64,000 nt of DNA from Paraescarpia echinospica (Eukaryota; Annelida; Polychaeta; Sabellida; Siboglinidae), in assembly GCA_020002185.1 (NCBI GenBank), contig CM034539.1, forward strand, positions 28,454,720 through 28,518,719, written 5' to 3'. The notes beneath the pieces are model-generated. The model saw only the letters and a program-made list of their open reading frames with translations. It was not told where the DNA came from and searched no databases. How positions within the stretch are numbered: the stretch's first letter is position 1; every line of letters starts with the position of its first letter. Made by a program: the position numbers and the translations under genes. Positions 40,641 to 53,079 of this stretch are shown here, piece after piece.

Positions 40641-43600
40641 TACCACAAATATATGTCCTGCATGTTACAAACCTCCACGAAGTCTAGACTGATCTCAAGT
40701 TACACACATAACCAGATTAACCACAAACGGGAATGCATGTTACCCTTTCATCTCCGTCACGTAAGTTACAATAAAATAGTACATAAGTTATGGGTGTTAA
40801 AATTCATTCCCATTTGATGTTTCATTTTGTCTAATGAAGTAGTACATACAGTATTTACGAGACAAACATGTCCCATGTCAAAGTGATCGATAGAATTCAC
40901 GCATATCTCCACAAAACTGTATTTTCAAGTACACTCTTTCGGCGGATGGATCCTTAATGTGGTCTTACCACAAATAGATGTCCTGCATGTTACAAACCTT
41001 CACGAAGGCTAGACTGATCTCAAGCTACACACATAACTAGATTAACCACAAAGGGGAGTGCGTGTTACCCTTTCATCTCCGTCACGTAAGTTACAAAAAA
41101 ATAGTACGTATGTTATGAGTATTAAAACTCATTTCCATTTCATGTTTTATTTTGTCTAATGCAGTTGTACATTCAGTATTCACGAGACAAACATGTCCCA
41201 TTTCAAAGTGATCAAAAAAATTCACGCATATCACCATAAAACAGTATTTTCAAGTACACTATTTCGGCGGACGGGTCCTTAATGTGGTCTTACCCCAAAT
41301 AGATTATCTGCATGTTACAAATCTTCGTGAAGGCTAGACTGATCTCAAGCTACACACATAACTAGATTAATCACAAAGGGGAATGCGTGTTACCCATTCA
41401 TCTCCGTCACGTAAGTTACAAGAAAATGGTACGTAAGTTATGGGTGTGAAAACTCTTTCCCATTTGATGTTTTGTTTTGTCTAATTCAGTAGTGCATACA
41501 GTATTCACGAGACAAACATGTCCCATGTCAAAGTGATCTATAAAATTCATGCATATCACCACAAAACAATATTTTCAAGTGCACTATTTCGGCGGACGGA
41601 TCCTTAGTGTGGTCTTACCACAAATAGATGTCCTGCATGTTACAAACCTTCACGAAGGCTAGACTGATCTCAAGCTACGCACATAACTAAACTAACCACA
41701 AAGGGTATGCACGTTACGCTTTCATCTCCGTCACGTAAGTTACAAGAAAATAGTACGTAAGTTATAGGTGTGAAAACTCATTCCCATTTGATGTTTTATT
41801 TTATCTAATGCAGTAGTGCATACAGTATTCACGAGACAAACATGTCCCATGTCAAAGTGATCTATAAAATTCATGCATATCACCACAAAACAATATTTTC
41901 AAGTGCACTCTTTCGGCGGACTGATCCTTAATGTGGTCTTACCCAAATAGATGTTCTGCATGTTACAAATCTTCACGAAGGCTAGACTGATCTCAAGCTA
42001 CGCACATAACTAAACTAACCACAAAGGGGAATGCACGTTACGCTTTCATCTCCGTCACGTAAGTTACAAGAAAATAGTACGTAAGTTATAGGTGTGAAAA
42101 CTCATTCCCATTTGATGTTTTATTTTGTCTAATGCAGTAGTGCATACAGTATTCACGAGACAAACATGTCCCATGTCAAAGTGATCTATAAAATTCATGC
42201 ATATCAGCACAAAACAATATTTTCAAGTGCACTCTTTCGGCGGACTGATCCTTAATGTGGTCTTACCCAAATAGATGTTCTGCATGTTACAAATCTTCAC
42301 GAAGGCTAGACTGATCTCAAGCTACGCGTAATAAACCTTAACCACAAAGGGAATGCGTTACTTTCATCTCCGTCACGTAAGTTACAAGAAAATAGTACGT
42401 AAGTTATGAGGTGAAACTCATTTCCATTTGATGTTTTATTTTGTCTGTGCAAGTACATACAAGGTATTCATTAGGCATGTCCCAGTCAAAGTGATCTATA
42501 AAGTTCGTGCTGCAAAACAATATTTCAGTGCTCTTTCACTGATCCTTAATGTGGTCTTACCCAAATAGATGTTCTGCATGTTACAAATCTTCACGAAGGC
42601 TAGACTGATCTCAAGCTACGCACATAACTAAACTAACCACACAGGGGAATGCACGTTACGCTTTCATCTCCGTCACGTAAGTTACAAGAAAATAGTACGT
42701 AAGTTATAGGTGTGAAAACTCATTCCCATTTTATGTTTTATTTTGTCTAATGCAGTAGTGCATACAGTATTCACGAGACAAACATGTCCCATGTCAAAGT
42801 GATCTATAAAATTCATGCATATCAGTACAAAACAATATTTTCAAGTGCACTCTTTCGGCGGACTGATCCTTAATGTGGTCTTACCCAAATAGATGTCCTG
42901 CATGTTACAAATCTTCACGAAGGCTAGACTGATCTCAAGCTACACACATAACCAGATTAACCACAAACGGGAATGCATGTTACCCTTTCATCTCCGTCAC
43001 GTAAGTTATGGGTGTTAAAACTCATTCCCATTTGATGTTTTATTTTGAATAATGCAGTAGTACATTCAGCATTCACGACACAAACATGTCCGTTTTCAAA
43101 GTGATCAAAAAAATTCACGCATATCACCACAAAACAGTATTTTCAAGTACACTATTTCGGCGGACGGATCCTTAATGTGGTCTTACCCAAATAGATGTCC
43201 GGCATTTTACACATCTTCTCGAAGGCTAGATTGATATCAAGCTACACAAATATCTAGATTAACCACAAAGGGGAATGCATGTTACCCTTTCATCTCCGTC
43301 ACGTAAGTTACAAGAAAATGGTACGTAAGTTATGGGTGTGAAAATTCATTCCCATTTGATGTTTTATTTTGTCTAATTCAGTAGTGCATACAGTATTCAC
43401 GAGACAAACATGTCCCATGTCAAAGTAATTGATAAAATTCACGCATATCACCAGAAAACAGTATTTTCAAGTGCACTATTTCGGCGGACGGATCATTAAT
43501 GTGGTCTTACCACAAATAGATGTCCTGCATGTTACAAACCTTCACGAAGGCTAGACTGATCTCAAGCTACGCACATAACTAAACTAACCACAAAGGGGAA

Positions 43601-46600
43601 TGCACGTTACGCTTTCATCTCCGTCACGTAAGTTACAAGAAAATAGTACGTAAGTTATATGTGTGAAAACTCATTCCCATTTGATGTTTTATTTTGTCTA
43701 ATGCAATAGTGCATACAGTATTCACGAGACAAACATGTCCCATGTCAAAGTGATCTATAAAATTCATGCATATCACCACAAAACAATATTTTCAAGTGCA
43801 CTCTTTCGGCGGACTGATCCTTAATGTGGTCTTACCCAAATAGATGTTCTGCATGTTACAAATCTTCACGAAGGCTAGACTGATCTCAAGCTACACACAT
43901 AACTAAACTAACCACAAAGGGGAATGCACGTTACGCTTTCATCTCCGTCACGTAAGTTACAAGAAAATAGTACGTAAGTTATAGGTGTGAAAACTCATTC
44001 CCATTTGATGTTTTATTTTGTCTAATGCAGTAGTGCATACAGTAATCACGAGACAAACATGTCCCATGTCAAAGTGATCTATAAAATTCATGCATATCAC
44101 CACAAAACAATATTTTCAAGTGCACTCTTTCGGCGGACTGATCCTTAATGTGGTCTAACCCAAATAGATGTTCTGCATGTTACAAATCTTCACGAAGGCT
44201 AGACTGATCTCAAGCTACGCACATAACTAAACTAACCACAAAGGGGAATGCACGTTACGCTTTCATCTCCGTCACGTAAGTTACAAGAAAATAGTACGTA
44301 AGTTATATGTGTGAAAACTCATTCCCATTTGATGTTTTATTTTGTCTAATGCAGTAGTGCATACAGTATTCACGAGACAAACATGTCCCATGTCAAAGTG
44401 ATCTATAAAATTCATGCATATCAGCACAAAACAATATTTTCAAGTGCACTCTTTCGGCGGACTGATCCTTAATGTGGTCTTACCCAAATAGATGTTCTGC
44501 ATGTTACAAATCTTCACGAAGGCTAGACTGATCTCAAGCTACGCACATAACTAAACTAACCACACAGGGGAATGCACGTTACGCTTTCATCTCCGTCACG
44601 TAAGTTACAAGAAAATAGTACGTAAGTTATAGGTGTGAAAACTCATTCCCATTTGATGTTTTATTTTGTCTAATGCAGTAGTGCATACAGTATTCACGAG
44701 ACAAACATGTCCCATGTCAAAGTGATCTATAAAATTCATGCATATCAGTACAAAACAATATTTTCAAGTGCACTCTTTCGGCGGACTGATCCTTAATGTG
44801 GTCTTACCCAAATAGATGTCCTGCATGTTACAAATCTTCACGAAGGCTAGACTGATCTCAAGCTACACACATAACCAGATTAACCACAAACGGGAATGCA
44901 TGTTACCCTTTCATCTCCGTCACGTAAGTTATGGGTGTTAAAACTCATTCCCATTTGATGTTTTATTTTGAATAATGCAGTAGTACATTCAGCATTCACG
45001 ACACAAACATGTCCGTTTTCAAAGTGATCAAAAAAATTCACGCATATCACCACAAAACTGTATTTTCAAGTACACTCTTTCGGCGGCTGGATCCTTAATG
45101 TGGTCTTACCACAAATATATGTCCTGCATGTTACAAACCTCCACGAAGTCTAGACTGATCTCAAGTTACACACATAACCAGATTAACCACAAACGGGAAT
45201 GCATGTTACCCTTTCATCTCCGTCACGTAAGTTACCATAAAATAGTACATAAGTTATGGGTGTTAAAATTCATTCCCATTTGATGTTTCATTTTGTCTAA
45301 TGAAGTAGTACATACAGTATTTACGAGACAAACATGTCCCATGTCAAAGTGATCGATAGAATTCACGCATATCTCCACAAAACTGTATTTTCAAGTACAC
45401 TCTTTCGGCGGATGGATCCTTAATGTGGTCTTACCACAAATAGATGTCCTGCATGTTACAAACCTTCACGAAGGCTAGACTGATCTCAAGCTACACACAT
45501 AACTAGATTAACCACAAAGGGGAGTGCGTGTTACCCTTTCATCTCCGTCACGTAAGTTACAAAAAAATAGTACGTATGTTATGAGTATTAAAACTAATTT
45601 CCATTTCATGTTTTATTTTGTCTAATGCAGTTGTACATTCAGTATTCACGAGACAAACATGTCCCATTTCAAAGTGATCAAAAAAATTCACGCATATCAC
45701 CATAAAACAGTATTTTCAAGTACACTATTTCGGCGGACGGGTCCTTAATGTGGTCTTACCCCAAATAGATTATCTGCATGTTACAAATCTTCGTGAAGGC
45801 TAGACTGATCTCAAGCTACACACATAACTAGATTAATCACAAAGGGGAATGCGTGTTACCCATTCATCTCCGTCACGTAAGTTACAAGAAAATGGTACGT
45901 AAGTTATGGGTGTGAAAACTCTTTCCCATTTGATGTTTTGTTTTGTCTAATTCAGTAGTGCATACAGTATTCACGAGACAAACATGTCCCATGTCAAAGT
46001 GATCTATAAAATTCATGCATATCACCACAAAACAATATTTTCAAGTGCACTATTTCGGCGGACGGATCCTTAGTGTGGTCTTACCACAAATAGATGTCCT
46101 GCATGTTACAAACCTTCACGAAGGCTAGACTGATCTCAAGCTACGCACATAACTAAACTAACCACAAAGGGTATGCACGTTACGCTTTCATCTCCGTCAC
46201 GTAAGTTACAAGAAAATAGTACGTAAGTTATAGGTGTGAAAACTCATTCCCATTTGATGTTTTATTTTATCTAATGCAGTAGTGCATACAGTATTCACGA
46301 GACAAACATGTCCCATGTCAAAGTGATCTATAAAATTCATGCATATCACCACAAAACAATATTTTCAAGTGCACTCTTTCGGCGGACTGATCCTTAATGT
46401 GGTCTTACCCAAATAGATGTTCTGCATGTTACAAATCTTCACGAAGGCTAGACTGATCTCAAGCTACGCACATAACTAAACTAACCACAAAGGGGAATGC
46501 ACGTTACGCTTTCATCTCCGTCACGTAAGTTACAAGAAAATAGTACGTAAGTTATAGGTGTGAAAACTCATTCCCATTTGATGTTTTATTTTGTCTAACG

Positions 46601-49600
46601 CAGTAGTGCATACAGTATTCACGAGACAAACATGTCCCATGTCAAAGTGATCTATAAAATTCATGCATATCAGCACAAAACAATATTTTCAAGTGCACTC
46701 TTTCGGCGGACTGATCCTTAATGTGGTCTTACCCAAATAGATGTTCTGCCTGTTACAAATCTTCACGAAGGCTAGACTGATCTCAAGCTACGCACATAAC
46801 TAAACTAACCACAAAGGGGAATGCACGTTACGCTTTCATCTCCGTCACGTAAGTTACAAGAAAATAGTACGTAAGTTATATGTGTGAAAACTCATTCCCA
46901 TTTGATGTTTTATTTTGTCTAATGCAGTAGTGCATACAGTATTCACGAGACAAACATGTCCCATGTCAAAGTGATCTATAAAATTCATGCATATGAGCAC
47001 AAAACAATATTTTCAAGTGCACTCTTTCGGCGGACTGATCCTTAATGTGGTCTTACCCAAATAGATGTTCTGCATGTTACAAATCTTCACGAAGGCTAGA
47101 CTGATCTCAAGCTACGCACATAACTAAACTAACCACACAGGGGAATGCACGTTACGCTTTCATCTCCGTCACGTAAGTTACAAAAAAATAGTACGTAAGT
47201 TATAGGTGTGAAAACTCATTCCCATTTGATGTTTTATTTTGTCTAATGCAGTAGTGCATACAGTATTCACGAGACAAACATATCCCATGTCAAAGTGATC
47301 TATAAAATTCATGCATATCAGTACAAAACAATATTTTCAAGTGCACTCTTTCGGCGGACTGATCCTTAATGTGGTCTTACCCAAATAGATGTCCTGCATG
47401 TTACAAATCTTCACGAAGGCTAGACTGATCTCAAGCTACACACATAACCAGATTAACCACAAATGGGAATGCATGTTACCCTTTCATCTCCGTCACGTAA
47501 GTTATGGGTGTTAAACTCATTCCCATTTGATGTTTTATTTTTTGAATAATGCAGTTAGTACATTCAGCATTCACGACGCACAAACATGTCACGTTTCAAA
47601 AGTGATCCAAAAATTCACGCATATCACCCACGAGCGTGTTTTTCAAGTACACTATTTCGGCGGACGGATACTTAATGTGGTCTTACCCAAATAGAATGGC
47701 ATTTTACATGTATAGAAACTGGAATTGATATCAAAATACACAGAAATATCTAGATTAACCACAAAGAGATGCATGTTACCCTTTCATCTCCGTCACGTAA
47801 GTTACAAGAAAATGGTACGTAAGTTATGGGTGTGAAAATTCATTCCCATTTGATGTTTTATTTTGTCTAATTCAGTAGTGCATACAGTATTCACGAGACA
47901 AACATGTCCCATGTCAAAGTAATTGATAAAATTCACGCATATCACCAGAAAACAGTATTTTCAAGTGCACTATTTCGGCGGACGGATCATTAATGTGGTC
48001 TTACCACAAATAGATGTCCTGCATGTTACAAACCTTCACGAAGGCTAGACTGATCTCAAGCTACACACATAACTAGATTAACCACAAAGGGGAATGCATG
48101 TTACCCTTTCATCTCCGTCACGTAAGTTACAAGAAAATAGTACGTAAGTTATAGGTGTGAAAACTCATTCCCATTTGATGTTTTATTTTGTCTAATGCAG
48201 TAGTGCATACAGTATTCACGAGACAAACATGTCCCATGTCAAAGTGATCTATAAAATTCATGCATATCACCACAAAACAATATTTTCAAGTGCACTCTTT
48301 CGGCGGACTGATCCTTAATGTGGTCTTACCCAAATATATGTCCTGCATGTTACAAATCTTCACGAAGGCTAGACTGATATCATGCTACACACATAACCAG
48401 ATTAACCACAAACGGGAATGCATGTTACCCTTTCATCTCCGTCACGTACGTTACAAGAAAATAGTAAGTATGTTATGTGTATTAAAACTCATTTCCATTT
48501 CATGTTTTATTTTGTCTAATGCAGTTGTACATTCAGTATTCACGAAACAAACATGTCCAATTTCAAAGTGATCGAAACAATTCACGCATATCACCACAAA
48601 ACAGTATTTTCAAGTACACTATTTCGGCGGACGGGTCCTTAATGTGGTCTTACCCCAAATAGATTACCTGCATGTTACAAATCTTCGTGAAGGCTAGATT
48701 GATCTCAAGCTACACACATAACTAGATTAATCACAAAGGGGAATGCGTGTTACCCATTCATCTCCGTCACGTAAGTTACAAGAAAATGGTACGTAAGTTA
48801 TGGGTGTGAAAACTCATTCCCATTTGATGTTTTATTTTGTCTAATGCAGTAGTGCATACAGTATTCACGAGACAAACATGTCCCATGTCAAAGTGATCTA
48901 TAAAATTCATGCATATCAGCACAAAACAATATTTTCAAGTGCACTCTTTCGGCGGACTGATCCTTAATGTGGTCTTACCCAAATAGATGTTCTGCATGTT
49001 ACAAATCTTCACGAAGGCTAGACTGATCTCAAGCTACGCACATAACTAAACTAACCACACAGTGGAATGCACGTTACGCTTTCATCTCCGTCACGTAAGT
49101 TACAAGAAAATAGTACGTAAGTTATAGGTGTGAAAACTCATTCCCATTTGATGTTTTATTTTGTCTAATGCAGTAGTGCATACAGTATTCACGAGACAAA
49201 CATGTCCCATGTCAAAGTGATCTATAAAATTCATGCATATCAGTACAAAACAATATTTTCAAGTGCACTCTTTCGGCGGACTGATCCTTAATGTGGTCTT
49301 ACCCAAATAGATGTCCTGCATGTTACAAATCTTCACGAAGGCTAGACTGATCTCAAGCTACACACATAACCAGATTAACCACAAACGGGAATGCATGTTA
49401 CCCTTTCATCTCCGTCACGTAAGTTATGGGTGTTAAAACTCATTCCCATTTGAAGTTTTATTTTGAATAATGCAGTAGTACATTCAGCATTCACGACACA
49501 AACATGTCCGTTTTCAAAGTGATCAAAAAAATTCACGCATATCACCACAAAACAGTATTTTCAAGTACACTATTTCGGCGGACGGATCCTTAATGTGGTC

Positions 49601-49960
49601 TTACTCAAATAGATGTCCGGCATTTTACACATCTTCTCGAAGGCTAGATTGATATCAAGCTACACAAATATCTAGATTAACCATAAAGGGGAATGCATGT
49701 TACCCTTTCATCTCCGTCACGTAAGTTACAAGAAAATGGTACGTAAGTTATGGGTGTGAAAATTCATTCCCATTTGATGTTTTATTTTGTCTAATTCAGT
49801 AGTGCATACAGTATTCACGAGACAAACATGTCCCATGTCAAAGTAATTGATAAAATTCACGCATATCACCAGAAAACAGTATTTTCAAGTGCACTATTTC
49901 GGCGGACGGATCATTAATGTGGTCTTACCACAAATAGATGTCCTGCATGTTACAAACCTT
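40632..49960 (+). repeat. Higher-order repeat of about 4,466 bp and related blocks
   Basis: The marker at 40632 recurs at 45098, and a separate marker (AGATTATCTGC) near 41300 recurs 4,466 bp later. A distinctive monomer with GTCCGGCATTTTACACATC near 43195 recurs near 49615, with a damaged version near 47700. The array ends at the assembly gap shortly after. Confidence 0.7.
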
Positions 49961-50730
49961 CACGAAGGCTAGACTGATCTCAAGCTACACACATAACTAG
50001 ATTAACCACAAAGGGGAATGCATGTTACCCTTTCATCTCCGTCACGTAAGTTACAAGAAAATAGTACGTATGTTATATGTGTTAAAACTCATTTCCATTT
50101 AATGTTTTATTTTGTCTAATGCAGTAGTGTATTCAGTATTCACGAGACAAACATGTCCCATGCCAAAGTGATCAAAAAAATTCACGCAAATCACCACAAA
50201 ACAGTATATTCAAGAACACTATTTCGGCGGACGGATCCTTAATGTGGTCTTACCCAAATAGATGTCCGGCATGTTACAAATTTTCTAGAAGGCTAGACTG
50301 ATCTCAAGCTGCACACATATCTAGATTAACCACAAAGGGGAATGCATGTTACCCTTTCATCTCCGTCACGAAAGTTACAACAAAATGGTAATTTATGGGT
50401 GTGAAAACTCATTCCCATTTGATGTTTTATTTTGTCTAATGCAGAAGTGCATACAGTATTCACGGGACAAACATGTCCATTGTCAAAGTGAATGATAAAA
50501 TTCACGCATATCACCAGAAAACAGTATTTTCAAGTGCACTATTTCGGCGGACGGATCCTTAATGTGGTCTTACCACAAATAGATGTCCTGCATGTTACAA
50601 ACCTTCACGGATGCTAGATTGATCTCAAGCTACACACATAACCAGATTAACCACAAAGGGGAATGCATGTTACCGTTTCATCTCCGTCACGTAAGTTACA
50701 AGAAAATAGTACGTATGTTATAGGTGTTAA

Positions 50731-51730
50731 NNNNNNNNNNNNNNNNNNNNNNNNNNNNNNNNNNNNNNNNNNNNNNNNNNNNNNNNNNNNNNNNNNNNNN
50801 NNNNNNNNNNNNNNNNNNNNNNNNNNNNNNNNNNNNNNNNNNNNNNNNNNNNNNNNNNNNNNNNNNNNNNNNNNNNNNNNNNNNNNNNNNNNNNNNNNNN
50901 NNNNNNNNNNNNNNNNNNNNNNNNNNNNNNNNNNNNNNNNNNNNNNNNNNNNNNNNNNNNNNNNNNNNNNNNNNNNNNNNNNNNNNNNNNNNNNNNNNNN
51001 NNNNNNNNNNNNNNNNNNNNNNNNNNNNNNNNNNNNNNNNNNNNNNNNNNNNNNNNNNNNNNNNNNNNNNNNNNNNNNNNNNNNNNNNNNNNNNNNNNNN
51101 NNNNNNNNNNNNNNNNNNNNNNNNNNNNNNNNNNNNNNNNNNNNNNNNNNNNNNNNNNNNNNNNNNNNNNNNNNNNNNNNNNNNNNNNNNNNNNNNNNNN
51201 NNNNNNNNNNNNNNNNNNNNNNNNNNNNNNNNNNNNNNNNNNNNNNNNNNNNNNNNNNNNNNNNNNNNNNNNNNNNNNNNNNNNNNNNNNNNNNNNNNNN
51301 NNNNNNNNNNNNNNNNNNNNNNNNNNNNNNNNNNNNNNNNNNNNNNNNNNNNNNNNNNNNNNNNNNNNNNNNNNNNNNNNNNNNNNNNNNNNNNNNNNNN
51401 NNNNNNNNNNNNNNNNNNNNNNNNNNNNNNNNNNNNNNNNNNNNNNNNNNNNNNNNNNNNNNNNNNNNNNNNNNNNNNNNNNNNNNNNNNNNNNNNNNNN
51501 NNNNNNNNNNNNNNNNNNNNNNNNNNNNNNNNNNNNNNNNNNNNNNNNNNNNNNNNNNNNNNNNNNNNNNNNNNNNNNNNNNNNNNNNNNNNNNNNNNNN
51601 NNNNNNNNNNNNNNNNNNNNNNNNNNNNNNNNNNNNNNNNNNNNNNNNNNNNNNNNNNNNNNNNNNNNNNNNNNNNNNNNNNNNNNNNNNNNNNNNNNNN
51701 NNNNNNNNNNNNNNNNNNNNNNNNNNNNNN
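50731..51730. other. Assembly gap, exactly 1,000 N
   Basis: The round length suggests a placeholder rather than a measured distance. The satellite enters from the left; the right side resumes with a short CT repeat (51731-51742) and unrelated sequence. Continuity across it, and so the order of the satellite and the LINE, is not proven by the sequence. Confidence 0.99.
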
Positions 51731-51933
51731 CTCTCTCTCTCGGCTACAGGTGACTTATTCTCTGGACCATGAAAAAAATATGTAGTCCTAAAACATCACA
51801 ACCATTTTTATTAGCATGAACAATTCACAGAAAGATTTAACAAGATTTAACAAGATTGCCACCCAGAGAATTAACTCTAGGTGGCAGGTGGACAAGGAAG
51901 CCCTTTGGCTTATCGAGAGTCCGACCCTTTTAT

Positions 51934-52622
51934 CTATGTGTATCCCACCCGTCTGAGGTATGTGTCGATTTTATTTTTAAACATATTCACGCTACTAGCA
52001 CCCACACAATCAGCAGATAATCTGTTCCGTTCATTTACAGTCCTTTGTGAAAATGAAAACTTTCTTATATCTAATCTACTCTGCTCCTTTGCTAATGTAA
52101 CTTCATGTCCTCTAGTCCTTCTATCTTTCTTAACTGAAAAAAAATAATTTCTATCAATATTTTCATAACCATTCAATATTTTAAACACTTCTATCTGATC
52201 TCCTCTCAATCTCCTGGTCTCTAGTGTTGTTAAACCGCATTTTTTAGGCGTTATTTCGTAACTAAGATCCCTCAGTTTTGGTATCATTTTAGTTGCTCTC
52301 CTCTGCACTCTTTCTAGCATATCTATGTCCTTCCTGCGATATGGCCTCCATGCTTGAATACAATATTCTAAATGAGGCCTAACTATTGTTTTGTACAGCG
52401 GTATTATTAGTTCTTTTTCTTATACGCTATATTTCGCCTAATTAATCCAAGGATTTGATTTCCCTTTGAAGCTGCAATTCCGCACTGCTCTGAAACCTTC
52501 ATATCAGCACTAATGGTTAACCCTAAGTCTTTTCTTTTACAGTAGTACTTAGTACAGTACCCCCCATTGTATATTCTACTCTTCGTTCCCATGTCCTGTG
52601 TGGAGGCATTTACATTTCCCAA
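51934..52622 (-). pseudogene. LINE ORF2 part 3: thumb and C-terminal tail, in two frames
   Basis: The stretch 52407-52622 reads KDLGLTISADMKVSEQCGIA and then IRRNIAYKKK. After another shift near 52420, the frame 51934-52320 reads LERVQRRATKMIPKLRDLSY, TTLETRRLRGDQIEVFKIL and a tail ending in TYLRRVGYT. These are the usual C-terminal motifs of CR1/Jockey-group ORF2 proteins. A Trp expected after VNE is Arg here, one more sign of decay. The stop at 51934 is at the expected place for the family. Confidence 0.85.
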
Positions 52623-53079
52623 AATTGAACAGCATTTGCCACTTTTCAGACCATTTGATCAACCTGTCAAGATCATCTTGTAAATGCTGTCTATCTCCAT
52701 CACTTTTAATCCTTCTAAACACTTTTGTATCATCCGCAAATCTCAACACCTTGCTTATTATTTCATCATCCAAATCGTTGATATATATTAAGAATAATAT
52801 AGGACCTAATACTGATCCCTGTGGTACCCCACTCAATACTGATTTCCAGTTTGAAGCCTCCCCATCAACTACTACACGTTGTCTTCTGTCAATCAACCAT
52901 TGTTCTATCCAGTTTATTATACCATTTCCTATGCCATGGGCCTTTAGTTTAAGCAGTAATCTTTGATGTGGTACTTTGTCGAAAGCTTTTTGAAAATCTA
53001 AGTAGACGATATCTACTGGTGATCCCTCATCTACCCACTTAATGATGTCTTCCAAAAACATAACATATTTGTTAAGCAT
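52576..53079 (-). pseudogene. LINE ORF2 part 2: reverse transcriptase catalytic core
   Basis: This 167-residue frame continues the reverse transcriptase after the frameshift. It holds YLDFQKAFD (26-34, first catalytic Asp), SGVPQGSVLGP (93-103) and FADD (114-117), the catalytic box written YADD in many relatives. These residues would copy the LINE RNA into DNA at the nicked target. The frame ends shortly after CKCLHTGHGNE and overlaps the next segment in another frame. The catalytic residues are intact, but the protein is split, so this copy is dead. Confidence 0.9.

Larger units (their letters stand above)
8022..50730 (+). repeat. 325-bp satellite array, about 130 head-to-tail monomers
   Basis: The landmark TTTCGGCGGA recurs at 8249, 8573, 8896, 9221, 9546, 9871, 10196, 10521 and 10846, i.e. 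every 323-325 bp, and onward to the gap. All copies share one orientation. Monomers differ by substitutions and small indels that define subtypes (for example GGACGGATCC, GGATGGATCC, GGACTGATCC, and a 17-bp deletion giving GGCGGACTTACCCC). Conserved blocks include CTCCGTCACGTAAGTTAC, ATTCACGAGACAAACATGTC and CTTCACGAAGGCTAGACTGA; CCTTC/GAAGG forms a small dyad. Frames of 60-103 residues recur with the monomer on both strands and are not genes: they track subtype, have no conserved start context and no known domain. The array runs into a gap, so its real length is unknown. No exact CENP-B box is seen. Confidence 0.97.

Noticed and set aside
13404..48571. Recurring 60-103-residue frames on both strands of the satellite, which look like a protein family
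   Set aside because: They recur exactly with the 325-bp monomer, change with subtype, carry no known domain and have no promoter or start context. They are by-products of the satellite.
8022..50730. CENP-B box in the satellite
   Set aside because: TTCGGCGGACGGG in some monomers resembles the box but lacks two bases between the conserved A and CGGG; no exact match is seen.
8022..50730. p53-type half-site AAACATGTCC in each monomer
   Set aside because: The decamer fits the consensus, but half-sites are common by chance and nothing else suggests regulation.
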